Positions 42,116-51,759 of a stretch of 64,000 nucleotides of DNA are shown in pieces (position 1 is the first letter of the stretch; each line of letters starts with the position of its first letter). Below the pieces are notes generated by a model, which made no database searches, was not told the DNA's origin, and was given only the letters and a program-made list of their open reading frames with translations. The DNA comes from Planctomycetota bacterium (GTDB taxonomy: Bacteria; Planctomycetota; Phycisphaerae; UBA1845; PWPN01): assembly GCA_029550525.1 (NCBI GenBank), contig JAKPHF010000082.1, positions 36,174 to 100,173 of the forward strand. The letters run 5' to 3'. Position numbers and translations under genes: made by a program.

Positions 42116-43096
42116 GTGACGCCTCCTGACGAACTCATTCGCGTGCTGGGCGATTTGCGGCAGCCGGTCATCGGCGGGCACATCAATCCCGACGTGGACG
42201 CCATGGGCTCGATGCTGGCCCTGGCCCGGGCGTTGCCGTCGCGGGGGGCAATCGCGCTGCCGCGCGGGCACGTCGGCAAGAAGGTGGCGTTTCTGCGGCA
42301 ACTCGCCCCGGAAGTTCCCGTCGCCGACGCCGACCGGCAGGCCGCGGCGGATGCGTTCGTGGTGCTCGACACCGCCACCACGAGCCGCATCAACATCAAC
42401 GGCACGTGGGAAGCCATCGCCGATCGCTTCGTCATCAACATCGACCACCACATCACCAACGCCGATTACGGTCGGATCAACTGGATTGTGGATGACGCGT
42501 CCAGCACGAGCGAGATGGTGTTCCACCTGATCCGCGCCGCCGGCTGGCCCATCGACGGTGCGACGGCGTCGCTCCTCTATGCGGGCTTGTACGCCGATAC
42601 CGCGGGCTTCTCGCTGCCCAGCGCGACGCCCCAGGCCTTCGAGGCGGCGGCGGCCTTGGTCCGGCTCGGGGCCGACATCGAGCGGGTGGGCACCTACCTC
42701 TGCCGCAGCCAGCATCTCAGCGAATTCGAACTGTTGCGGCGCGTCTACCACAATACGCGGCTGGTCGAGAACGGGACGATCTCCTACAGCACGCTCACGT
42801 ACGAGGAGATCACGAGCTCGGGCTGCACGCCCGAGGACATCGACGATCAGGTCTCCATCCCGCGGTCGCTGTCGGGTATTCGCATCGCCATGCTCTTTTC
42901 CGAGATCGAGCCGGGCGTGATCCGCATCAACCTGCGGGGTGAGAACGGCACTCCCGTGCTGCCCATCGCCGTCAAGCTGGGCGGTGGCGGCCATCGGTTC
43001 TCCGCCGGCGTCCGCATCCGCGGCCCCATCGCCTCCATCGTCGAACGCGTCATCGCCGAAGCCGTCGCCTACCTCGCCGCTCCAGAAAGCGCATGA
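42116..43096 (+). CDS. DHH-DHHA1 phosphoesterase, NrnA-like nanoRNase
   Basis: A 326-residue DHH-family phosphoesterase. Metal-binding motifs are GHINPDVDAMGS, LDTATTSR and INIDHHITNADYG; the DHHA1 part has YAGLYADTAGF and the C-terminal GGGGHRFSAGVRI. This layout fits NrnA/RecJ-like enzymes that degrade oligoribonucleotides or pAp. pAp degradation would suit the neighbouring ATP sulfurylase, but this is inference. The GTG at 42116 is the most plausible start because the upstream frame is repeat sequence; its ribosome site is weak. Confidence 0.87.
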   Translation: MTPPDELIRVLGDLRQPVIGGHINPDVDAMGSMLALARALPSRGAIALPRGHVGKKVAFLRQLAPEVPVADADRQAAADAFVVLDTATTSRININGTWEAIADRFVINIDHHITNADYGRINWIVDDASSTSEMVFHLIRAAGWPIDGATASLLYAGLYADTAGFSLPSATPQAFEAAAALVRLGADIERVGTYLCRSQHLSEFELLRRVYHNTRLVENGTISYSTLTYEEITSSGCTPEDIDDQVSIPRSLSGIRIAMLFSEIEPGVIRINLRGENGTPVLPIAVKLGGGGHRFSAGVRIRGPIASIVERVIAEAVAYLAAPESA

Positions 43097-43489
43097 CCTT
43101 GTGCCTTCGATGGCATGTATCTGGCATTATGGAAGGCTGGCTGGGTGAAAAAATGCCCGCAGATTTCGCAGATTGTCGCAGATGAAGAAAGCAGAATCTT
43201 TCAATGTAGAAGCTGCAGAACGTCTGATCAGACTGGCCGGAGATCGTATAGGTATGGGAGCGCCAATCTGCGCAATCTGCGGACAAGAACTCGACCTCAC
43301 GGATGTGAGCATTTTCAGTGTCATAATTGTGACGGTCCAGTAAACGTCGCGAGCGAACATGAGGAAACAGAGGTAACAGAGAAAAACACGTCCACGGATT
43401 GCGCAGGTTCCCAGAAAGGGATATGCTTGTTCTCGGAGATGTCCGGGGCCTGGCTTATAGCTGATAGCCTACAGCTTACAGCTCGCAGC
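43097..43489. repeat. Repeat cluster between nrnA-like gene and gatA
   Basis: About 390 bp with three repeat types and no credible gene. CGCAGATTTCGCAGATTGTC words (43156-43190) are inverted as CAATCTGCGCAATCTGCGGA (43264-43283). GAGGAAACAGAGGTAACAGA words lie at 43360-43384. AGCTGATAGCCTACAGCTTA words (43459-43489) run into the gatA stop. Confidence 0.65.
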
Positions 43490-44953
<1,464 letters not shown>

Positions 44954-45000
44954 GTCGGATGCGTCGTGTCTTGTCGTGTCAAAATCGTGTCGCAAATCGC

Positions 45001-45303
45001 TCAGACGCTGTCCTGCTCGAGCACCTTGGGAACCGCGAAGAAACTGCCGTCGCGGGCGGGAGCCGCGGCCAGGGCCTCATCCGGCGTCAGGCATCCGCCC
45101 GGCTCGTCGTCACGGAACACGTTACGGACGGGTAATGCGTGCGCGGTCGGTGGCACGTCGGTCGTGTCCACCTCGTTGAGCTGCTCCATGTACTCCAGCA
45201 CCGCCGACAACTGATCGGCGAACAGCCTCACCTCGTCGTCGGTCGGATTGAGCCGCGACAGGTGGGCGATGCGTCGAACTTCGGACTCGTCGATTTTCGG
45301 CAT
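45001..45303 (-). CDS. gatC: Asp/Glu-tRNA amidotransferase subunit C
   Basis: A 100-residue GatC: SEVRRIAHLSRLNPTDDEVR, then LSAVLEYMEQLNEVDT and the C-terminal VFRDDEPGGCLTPDEALAAA are the family pattern. It wraps around GatA and stabilises the GatAB complex. The next gene is gatA, as in many bacteria; gatB must be elsewhere. Confidence 0.93.
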   Translation of the reverse strand: MPKIDESEVRRIAHLSRLNPTDDEVRLFADQLSAVLEYMEQLNEVDTTDVPPTAHALPVRNVFRDDEPGGCLTPDEALAAAPARDGSFFAVPKVLEQDSV

Positions 45304-45345
45304 GGACAACACTCACAACGGGCGCGGCCGGGCCCGGATCAATGG

Positions 45346-45546
45346 TTATGAACTCGCCAGGATCTGCGACCAGAACACCGATGCGAACGTCACCGACCAG
45401 CCCCCGGTGCCTACTTCCTTGCGCGGGATGTAGACGTAGCGCTCCGGGTGAGCGAGCCCATCGTTGATGAACTCCTCGGTCTCCTGGATCATGCGGCGGC
45501 GCAGCACCGCCCACATCTCGGGGCTCATTCGCGAGGTGCCCAGCAT
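45346..45546 (-). CDS. Small protein of unknown function (66 residues) upstream of gatC
   Basis: MLGTSRMSPEMWAVLRRRMI, then ERYVYIPRKEVGTGGWSVTF. It starts 4 nt after the stop of the membrane-protein gene and lies 42 bp before gatC, so probably belongs to the same operon. It is soluble, with a helical N-terminus and a beta-like C-terminus ending in a hydrophobic WSQILASS. I do not recognise it. Composition supports coding. Confidence 0.5.
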   Translation of the reverse strand: MLGTSRMSPEMWAVLRRRMIQETEEFINDGLAHPERYVYIPRKEVGTGGWSVTFASVFWSQILASS

Positions 45547-45550
45547 CGGC

Positions 45551-46558
45551 CTACTCTCGAGTCGCCACCTGCTCTACCTTGTCGCCGCCCCAGTAACCGG
45601 CCAGGACGGCAGCCATTCCCACGGCCACGAATTCGATCGGCAACGGACGGGCAAGATCGTGTGAAGGGGTCGTTGCCAGATACTTGTAATAATGGTACGG
45701 CGGTCCTTCGGCCCATTGCATGTCGGAACTGAGATAACCGACCAAATACGCCGTCAGGCCGACAGCGGGGACCGCCAGGGCATACCAGCGGACGTCGCGC
45801 ACGCCCGTGAAGTACCGAGCGGCCATCGCGCCCAGATACAGTCCGGCTGCCACGGCTGCGATCGTCTGACCGCGGTGCACGTTCGCGACGGGTGTTCGGC
45901 CGGCGGTCAGCCAGACGACGAACACCCCGACAACGCCGGTGACGACCAGAGCCGACCAGCCCGCACCCGTGCCGGCGGCGGAAGCGGATTTTGGCGCTTT
46001 GCCCGGCCCCCCAGCTGGCTTGGCAGCGGAGGGAGCCGCTGCGGAAGTCGCGGGTTTGCCGCTCAGCAATGCCGGGGCGTTGCCGTTCAACCAGACCCAT
46101 CGCCAGGCCCAAGTCACCGCTACCCAGGTGGCCAGGAGGATGCCCGACCACAAGAGGCAGTCCAGAGCCATGGCGGTCATGAACGCCTGTCGGGCCGGCT
46201 CGGTGGTAGCTTGCTCGGCTGCCAGGAGCACCTGCATCGAGCCGCCGCGCAAGCTCAGCACGGCCAAGCCGATGGCGGCCGCGAACACGCCCGCTTCAGG
46301 CAGGCGGGGGCCGGCCAGGACGGTCCCGATGATCCCTGCCACAACCGTCAGCACGGCCAGCGTGGGCCAGGTGGCTGCCACAGCCCGGCCGCTGCGCACG
46401 AACGTGACGGCCAGGTTGGGGTCGTGTGGGCGAGCGACCATCCAACCCATGGTGTACAGCAGCAGAGCCGCCGCTGCGACCGCCGCCCCGATGCGTGTCT
46501 TTTCCACGAGGCCCAGGGGGGCCGTGGGTTGATCCACTGGTGTCAAGGCTGCCTCCAT
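45551..46558 (-). CDS. Multi-pass membrane protein of unknown function
   Basis: A 335-residue protein with about eight hydrophobic segments: four or five in the N-terminal half, an Ala/Pro/Lys-rich linker near residues 170-200 (PATSAAAPSAAKPAGGPG), then three or four more. No conserved motif or enzymatic residue pattern is recognised. It lies between proA and the small protein/gatC genes on the same strand. Confidence 0.65.
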   Translation of the reverse strand: MEAALTPVDQPTAPLGLVEKTRIGAAVAAAALLLYTMGWMVARPHDPNLAVTFVRSGRAVAATWPTLAVLTVVAGIIGTVLAGPRLPEAGVFAAAIGLAVLSLRGGSMQVLLAAEQATTEPARQAFMTAMALDCLLWSGILLATWVAVTWAWRWVWLNGNAPALLSGKPATSAAAPSAAKPAGGPGKAPKSASAAGTGAGWSALVVTGVVGVFVVWLTAGRTPVANVHRGQTIAAVAAGLYLGAMAARYFTGVRDVRWYALAVPAVGLTAYLVGYLSSDMQWAEGPPYHYYKYLATTPSHDLARPLPIEFVAVGMAAVLAGYWGGDKVEQVATRE

Positions 46559-46602
46559 AGCCTATCGAGGCTACCCGAACGGCGCCCGCCCGGTCAAACG
46601 TG

Positions 46603-47868
46603 TCATCGGCGGAGCTGGCCGTAGCCGGTGACCACCCACTTGTACGTGGTCAGGTCAGCGGCACCCATGGGGCCGCGGGCGTGCAGCTTGTCGGTGCTGA
46701 TGCCGATCTCCGCCCCGAGGCCGTATTCGCCGCCGTCGCTGAAGCGGGTCGAACAGTTGACCATCACGTTCCCCGAGTCCACGCCGGCGACGAAGGCGTC
46801 GGCGGCCCGGACGTCGTGGGTGAGGATCGCGTCGGTGTGGTGCGAACCGTATCGGTTGATGTGCTCCACGGCGGCCTCGAGCGAATCGACCACCTTCACC
46901 GAGATGATCAGGTCCAGATACTCGCGCGACCAGTCGTCCTCGGTCGCCGGCTTGGCGTCAGCCAGCAGCTGCCGGGTCCGATCGCAGCCGCGGATCTCCA
47001 CGCCGGCGGCCTGGAGCTTTCGACAGACGGGTACGAGCAAGCGCGACGCGGCTTCGGCGTGGAACAGGAGCGACTCGGCAGCGTTACACACGCCCGGCCG
47101 CTGCGTCTTGGCATTCAGGACCACGCTCTCGGCCAACTCGGCCGGGCAGCCCTCGTCCACGTACACGTGGCAGTTACCGGTGTAGTGCTTGATGACGGGG
47201 ATGCGCGATTCCTGCACCACGGCCCGGATGAGCGACTCGCCGCCGCGGGGGATGACCAGGTCGATGGAGTCCTCCTGCTTGAGCAGGATGGGCACGAGTC
47301 CGCGGTCGGTGGTATTGACGATCTGCACCGAGGCGGCAGGCAAACCCGCCTTTTCGATCGACTCGGAGATGACCTGGCCGATGGCGAGGTTGGAGTGGAA
47401 CGACTCTTTGCCGCCGCGCAGGATGCAGGCGTTGCCGCTCTTGAGGCACAGGGCGGCGGCGTCGGAGGTCACATTGGGCCGGGCCTCATAGATGATGGCC
47501 ACCACGCCGATGGGTACGCGGCGCTTTTCAATGCGCAGGCCGTTGGGTCGGACCCAGCCTTCGATGACTTGTCCGACCGGATCGGTCTGGGCCGCCACCT
47601 CCTCGACCGAGCGAGCCATCTTTTCGACGGCCGCCTTGTCCAAGCGCAGCCGATCGATCATGGCCGAGGTCAGCCCGTTGTCCTTGGCCGCCGCCAGGTC
47701 GTGGGCGTTCTCCGCCACCAGCCGCTCGGTTTGTTCGCGTAGGCCGGCGGCGATCGCTTTAAGGGCGTCGGTCCGCTGCTGACCCGACGTCACCGCAAGC
47801 CGGCGTCCCGCCTCGCGAGCCGCCCGGGCCATATCCACCGCATACTGCTCGAGATTGGTTGTGCTCAT
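46603..47868 (-). CDS. proA: Gamma-glutamyl phosphate reductase
   Basis: A 421-residue aldehyde-dehydrogenase-superfamily enzyme of proline synthesis, reducing glutamyl-5-phosphate to the semialdehyde. Landmarks are PIGVVAIIYEARPNVTSDAA, LKSGNACILRGGKES, IPVIKHYTGNCHVYVDE and the catalytic Cys in TQRPGVCNAAESLL, with the C-terminal FSDGGEYGLGAEIGIST. Full length. The proB partner is not visible. Confidence 0.95.
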   Translation of the reverse strand: MSTTNLEQYAVDMARAAREAGRRLAVTSGQQRTDALKAIAAGLREQTERLVAENAHDLAAAKDNGLTSAMIDRLRLDKAAVEKMARSVEEVAAQTDPVGQVIEGWVRPNGLRIEKRRVPIGVVAIIYEARPNVTSDAAALCLKSGNACILRGGKESFHSNLAIGQVISESIEKAGLPAASVQIVNTTDRGLVPILLKQEDSIDLVIPRGGESLIRAVVQESRIPVIKHYTGNCHVYVDEGCPAELAESVVLNAKTQRPGVCNAAESLLFHAEAASRLLVPVCRKLQAAGVEIRGCDRTRQLLADAKPATEDDWSREYLDLIISVKVVDSLEAAVEHINRYGSHHTDAILTHDVRAADAFVAGVDSGNVMVNCSTRFSDGGEYGLGAEIGISTDKLHARGPMGAADLTTYKWVVTGYGQLRR

Positions 47869-47878
47869 GGGCTTTTGA

Positions 47879-48317
47879 TCACTCTCTAGGGACTGACGGG
47901 TCAGCCTGCGGATCGAGCGTGGCGAAGCCTTCCGCCCTGGCGGCCGCGAGCAACTCCGCGTCGGATGCGACCACGCACACGGACTGGCCCGATTCCATGG
48001 CTAGCAGGACAGCCGACGCCAGGTGAATGGCGTCGGCACAACGCAAGCGATGTCGCTGGATCAATTGTTGCGCTCGCGCGATGACTCCCAGCGACAAGTT
48101 GATCTCGTAGAACCATGTCGGCAGAGACCGGCTCCTCAAGCGCTGCGGGATCAAGTCTCTGAGACCGTCTCAAAATGGCCGACAAAACCTCCAGGCCGCC
48201 GATGGTGGAACTTGCAACGCGAGGACGCGCCTGCCAGAAGCGTCGAATCCCGTCGCTTCCAATCTCTTGCACGTGTCTCTTGACCCAGGCGCTGGCGTCC
48301 AGATAGTAGATCGTCAT
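47879..48317 (-). pseudogene. PIN-domain (VapC-like) toxin gene, frameshifted
   Basis: The N-terminal part (MTIYYLDASAWVKRH, GLEVLSAILRRSQR, from 48317) and C-terminal part (FYEINLSLGVIARAQQLIQR, CADAIHLASAV, VCVVASDAELLAAA, to 47879) lie in two frames that join near 48155. Together they give one complete PIN domain of about 145 residues with all four acidic residues (Asp7, Glu43, Asp of ADAIH, Asp of ASDAE). In the first frame the sequence after the junction becomes Arg/Gly-rich nonsense. No slippery heptamer is visible, so a real indel or a sequencing error is likelier than programmed frameshifting. Confidence 0.8.
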
Positions 48318-48562
48318 CGGCGATCCTCGACGAGGGTTTGTGACACAGGTGGGTCGCCGAGGCAGAGCGGTGCGAGTTGATCCTCGTTCCAGGGTCCAGG
48401 TGAACGAATCCCGGCCCTGGCCAGGCGCGATTGCTCCGGCGGTTCACCGAGCGGGTGAGCGACGACCACTACCTCCATGGCTCGATCCGGCTCGCCCGTG
48501 GCCAATTCGATGCGCAGGACGCCGTCCGGTCCGGTTCTGAGCCTCGTTTCCAATGTGTGCAT
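48314..48562 (-). CDS. VapB-like antitoxin partner of the PIN toxin
   Basis: An 82-residue protein whose start (MHTLETRLRTGPDGVLRIEL) and stop-overlapping (ATGA) placement directly before the PIN gene fit a toxin-antitoxin operon. The N-terminal 35 residues look like the short beta-rich domain of several VapB-like or DUF2281-like antitoxins; the C-terminal part is Pro-rich and would bind the toxin. A GAGGG lies 8 nt before the ATG. Antitoxin role is inferred mainly from context. Confidence 0.65.
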   Translation of the reverse strand: MHTLETRLRTGPDGVLRIELATGEPDRAMEVVVVAHPLGEPPEQSRLARAGIRSPGPWNEDQLAPLCLGDPPVSQTLVEDRR

Positions 48563-48697
48563 AGGTTCGCCCTCGGTTCGGTCTCCTGAGCATTATACTT
48601 CACGAGTCCACGGACGGCACTGGTCTTGCGGCCAGGTCTGCCCCTGACGCTTGGGGCGCACACGCGTTCCTGCCTGAATCAACGCGACGCTGTCCGT

Positions 48698-49120
48698 TTA
48701 TGGTTGCGAATCGGCGAGGAAGGATTCGAGGAGGACGGCGGCGGCGACAGCGTCGTGACGGGCCTTTTTCTGCTTGCGGGTCAGATCGCGGTCGAGGAGC
48801 TTGTGGTCGGCGGCGTGCGAGGTGAGCCGCTCGTCGTGCAGGTGGACGGGCAGGCTGCCGAGCTGAGTGAGCGCGGCGGCCAGCGATTTGGAAAGCTTGG
48901 CCTGCGGGCCTTCGGTGCCGTCCATGTTCAGCGGCAGGCCGATCACGATGGCGTCGGCGCCGTATTCGTCGGCGACGTCCAGAATGGCTTGGGCGTTCTG
49001 TGCCGGCTGCGGCCGGGCTTGGAGAATCTTGAGCGGCGAGGCAATACCTCCGGCTTCGCCGGCGTCCGCCAGGGCCAGGCCGATTCGTTTGGTGCCGAAA
49101 TCCACGCCGAGATAACGCAT
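48698..49120 (-). CDS. ruvX: RuvX/YqgF putative pre-16S rRNA nuclease
   Basis: A 140-residue RNase H-fold protein. MRYLGVDFGTKRIGLALADA holds the first catalytic Asp; IVIGLPLNMDGTEG, VHLHDERLTSHAA and the terminal RHDAVAAAVLLESFL complete the family pattern. It matures the 5' end of 16S rRNA in E. coli and was earlier called a Holliday-junction resolvase. Its start lies only 29 bp from the divergent, truncated SPFH gene. Confidence 0.92.
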   Translation of the reverse strand: MRYLGVDFGTKRIGLALADAGEAGGIASPLKILQARPQPAQNAQAILDVADEYGADAIVIGLPLNMDGTEGPQAKLSKSLAAALTQLGSLPVHLHDERLTSHAADHKLLDRDLTRKQKKARHDAVAAAVLLESFLADSQP

Positions 49121-49149
49121 TCCGACATGCTCGCATAGTCGGAGCGGGA

Positions 49150-50016
49150 TTGCCAGTGGGAAAAGAAAAGACTGATGTGGGGAGCCCGTTCAAGGCGGAG
49201 GTTTACTTCGTCTCGACCCGCATCTTCACCGATCGCAAGTGGGGCACGAAGAACCCGATCATGTTGCGCGACGCAGAGTTCGGGCCGGTGCGGCTGCGTG
49301 CGTTCGGGTCGTTCGCCATCCAGGTGAAGAGCCCGGCCGTCTTCCTCGAGCAGATCGTCGGGACCGACCATCGGTTCACGGTTCAAGAGATCGGCGAGCA
49401 GCTGCGCGACCTGCTGGTTGCGCGGTTGGCCGACGTGCTGGGCGAGAGCAAGATTCCAGTGTTGGACCTGGCCGCCAACTACGACGAGCTGGGCAAGTTC
49501 GTCACAGACCGCATTCAGAAGGACTTCGACCCGTTTGGGCTGCAAATCGTGGCGCTGGCGGTGGAGAACATCTCGCTGCCGCCGGAAGTCGAACAGGCGA
49601 TGGACAAGCGCACGAGCATGGGCGTGATTGGGAATCTGCAGGCCTACATGCAGTACCAGGCGGCCAATGCGATCGATGACGCCGCCAAGACGCCGGGCGG
49701 TCTGGCCGGGGCGGGAGCGGGGCTGGGTCTGGGCATGGCCATGGGCGGGCAGATGGCCCAGGCATTGGGAGGAGCGGGTGCTGGACCGTCCACGCCGCCA
49801 CCGCTGCCGCCAGGCGCGGTGGCGTACTTCGTGGCCGTCGATGGCAAGCAGGCCGGTCCATTCGATGTGGCGGGGCTCCAGGCGCTGGTGGGGGGCGGCC
49901 AGCTCAACCGCGAAACGCTGGTTTGGAAAACTGGTCTGGTCAACTGGATGCCAGCGGGGCAGGTGCCGGAGTTGGTGAGTCTGCTGGCGTCCACGCCGCC
50001 GCCGCTGCCGAAGTGA
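49150..50016 (+). CDS. SPFH-domain protein (YdjI-like) with GYF_2 domain, 5'-truncated
   Basis: The frame encodes SPFKAEVYFVSTRIFTDRKW, NPIMLRDAEFGPVRLRAFGS and EIGEQLRDLLVARLADVLGE, the SPFH core of the YdjI/virion-core-like family, then a Gly/Ala/Met-rich segment, a Pro linker and a GYF_2 domain (PLPPGAVAYFVAVDGKQAGP, WKTGLVNWMPAGQVPEL). Intact relatives have about 80-90 residues before SPFKAEVYF; only about 12 exist here, from a TTG or internal GTG. Either the gene has lost its 5' end next to ruvX, or a short form is made. Such proteins sit on or near membranes with the zinc-ribbon partner encoded next. Confidence 0.75.
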   Translation: MPVGKEKTDVGSPFKAEVYFVSTRIFTDRKWGTKNPIMLRDAEFGPVRLRAFGSFAIQVKSPAVFLEQIVGTDHRFTVQEIGEQLRDLLVARLADVLGESKIPVLDLAANYDELGKFVTDRIQKDFDPFGLQIVALAVENISLPPEVEQAMDKRTSMGVIGNLQAYMQYQAANAIDDAAKTPGGLAGAGAGLGLGMAMGGQMAQALGGAGAGPSTPPPLPPGAVAYFVAVDGKQAGPFDVAGLQALVGGGQLNRETLVWKTGLVNWMPAGQVPELVSLLASTPPPLPK

Positions 50017-50196
50017 AGAACAACGAATGCACGACTCCGAATGTCCAAGTGCGGAAGGGCACGTTCGAATTCGCTCCGACACAGGTCTGCAATACTGGTT
50101 GAAAACCGTGCCACAAGAACGATGAGACGGGCTTCCTTGTTCGTCATTTGAGCTTCGGCTTCATTTCACCACTGGAAACTCACTGTGGGGAAGACG

Positions 50197-51303
50197 ATGG
50201 AGTCCGCCGCCAGCGAGCCGACGATCCAGCGGGAGTTTCCCTGCATGAACTGTGGGGCCGGGCTGGCGTTCGCGCCGGGGACCGACAGCCTCGTCTGCGC
50301 GCATTGCGGGACGAGGAACCCCATTGCCTGCGCGGCCGAGACGATCGAGGAATCGGAGTACTTGACGGGGCTCGCGAGCCTGGCCGCCACCGAGGAGCGG
50401 GTTGAAACGCTCACATTCAGGTGCTCTCGATGCGGGGCTGCCACTTCGCTGCCGGCCAACGTGACGGCAGACCTGTGTCCGTTCTGCGGCTCGGCAGTGG
50501 TGGCCGAGGCTGCGTCGGGCAAGCGGATCCGTCCGGGTTACCTGTTGCCTTTCCATGTGACGAGCGAGCAGGCCATGGCGGCGTTTCGCCGTTGGATTGC
50601 CACGCGGTGGTTTGCCCCGTCGTGCCTGCGGGCAAGCGCGAACGCCGGCCGGTTGTTGGGCATCTACATGCCCGCGTGGACGTACAACTGCGACACATCA
50701 ACCCGCTACACGGGCCAGCGCGGAGACGATTATTGGGAAACCGAGCACTACACCGCGCACGAGAACGGCCGATCTGTCCGCAAGACCCGTCAGGTTCGCA
50801 AGACGCGCTGGACGCACGTGAGCGGCCGCGTGGAGAATCGCTTCTGCAACCTTCTCGTCCGGGCGAGCGAGTCACTGCCCGAGGAATATTTCCACGACCT
50901 GGAGCCCTGGGATTTGGACAACCTGGTCGCTTATCGGGACGAGTATCTGGCGGGGTTCGTCTGCGAGAGCTACCAGATTGATCTGGAGACGGGCTTTGCT
51001 CACGCCAAACAGGACATGGAAGGCCCCATTCACCAGAGCATCTGCGAGGACATTGGCGGCGATCACCAGCGAGTGCACGAGGTCTCAACGCAGTACTCGA
51101 ACATCACGTACAAGCACATCCTGTTGCCGGTGTGGCTCAGCGCGTATCGCTATCGGGATCGGAGTTATCGCTTCCTGGTCAACGCCCGCACGGGCGAGGT
51201 CCGTGGCGAGCGGCCCTGGAGTCTCTGGAAGATTGGCGCGGCCGTGCTGATGGCTCTGGCGGGTATCGCCGCCGTGCTGGTGGCGACGAACGTCTTTCGA
51301 TGA
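50197..51303 (+). CDS. YdjG-like double zinc-ribbon membrane protein
   Basis: About 368 residues (an in-frame GTG at 50185 adds four). Two zinc ribbons open the protein: CMNCGAGL with CAHCGTRN, and CSRCGAAT with CPFCGSAV. The core matches the B. subtilis YdjG family: GYLLPFHVTSEQAMAAFRRW, LGIYMPAWTYNCDTS, HILLPVWLSAYRYRDRSYRF and NARTGEVRGERPW, followed by one C-terminal membrane helix. YdjG-type and SPFH YdjI-type proteins are encoded together in many bacteria and are linked to membrane stress. Often mislabelled as a helicase because of the ribbons. Confidence 0.82.
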   Translation: MESAASEPTIQREFPCMNCGAGLAFAPGTDSLVCAHCGTRNPIACAAETIEESEYLTGLASLAATEERVETLTFRCSRCGAATSLPANVTADLCPFCGSAVVAEAASGKRIRPGYLLPFHVTSEQAMAAFRRWIATRWFAPSCLRASANAGRLLGIYMPAWTYNCDTSTRYTGQRGDDYWETEHYTAHENGRSVRKTRQVRKTRWTHVSGRVENRFCNLLVRASESLPEEYFHDLEPWDLDNLVAYRDEYLAGFVCESYQIDLETGFAHAKQDMEGPIHQSICEDIGGDHQRVHEVSTQYSNITYKHILLPVWLSAYRYRDRSYRFLVNARTGEVRGERPWSLWKIGAAVLMALAGIAAVLVATNVFR

Positions 51304-51666
51304 TCATAGGGCGCCCGTCGGGTCGTAGAACGGGGTCAGCGAGCCGATGAGCATGGCCACGATGGCGAGCGTGGCCAGAGCGGCGGCCAGCAACGCGACG
51401 ATGGCCAGCAGGCCGCGGAACGGGCGGAACAGGATCGCGGCAATGCCTAAGAGTAATCCGGGCACGGGCAGGAGCGGCAACTCGCTGCGGTAATCCAGCG
51501 CGAGCAGAACCCAGTCGGGCGGCTTGGTGCCCATGCCGTGCATGGCCTCAACGAGCTTGGGCAGCGCCAGGCGCGACAGTGCGATGGCTGCGACAATGGC
51601 CGCGAGCGAGATGGCGACCGCCTTGAAGGCCAGATACACGCTCCAGTTGCGGATCAGGAATCGCAT
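51304..51666 (-). CDS. Small membrane protein of unknown function
   Basis: A 120-residue protein with three or four hydrophobic helices: YLAFKAVAISLAAIVAAIAL near the N-terminus, LPVPGLLLGIAAILF in the middle, and LLAIVALLAAALATLAIVAM at the end. No recognised family. Convergent and directly abutting the YdjG-like gene; the context gives no clear function. Confidence 0.6.
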   Translation of the reverse strand: MRFLIRNWSVYLAFKAVAISLAAIVAAIALSRLALPKLVEAMHGMGTKPPDWVLLALDYRSELPLLPVPGLLLGIAAILFRPFRGLLAIVALLAAALATLAIVAMLIGSLTPFYDPTGAL

Positions 51667-51759
51667 GATTCACCCCTGCGGCACGGCGCGTCTGCACGCG
51701 ATGCCCGGCTGAATGGAAGGACGCCGCGGGACATCGGGGCCCATGAGAGCATGACACGT

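Noticed and set aside
47901..48154. Programmed frameshift in the PIN toxin gene
   Set aside because: No slippery run or stimulatory hairpin is visible at the frame junction; an indel is simpler.
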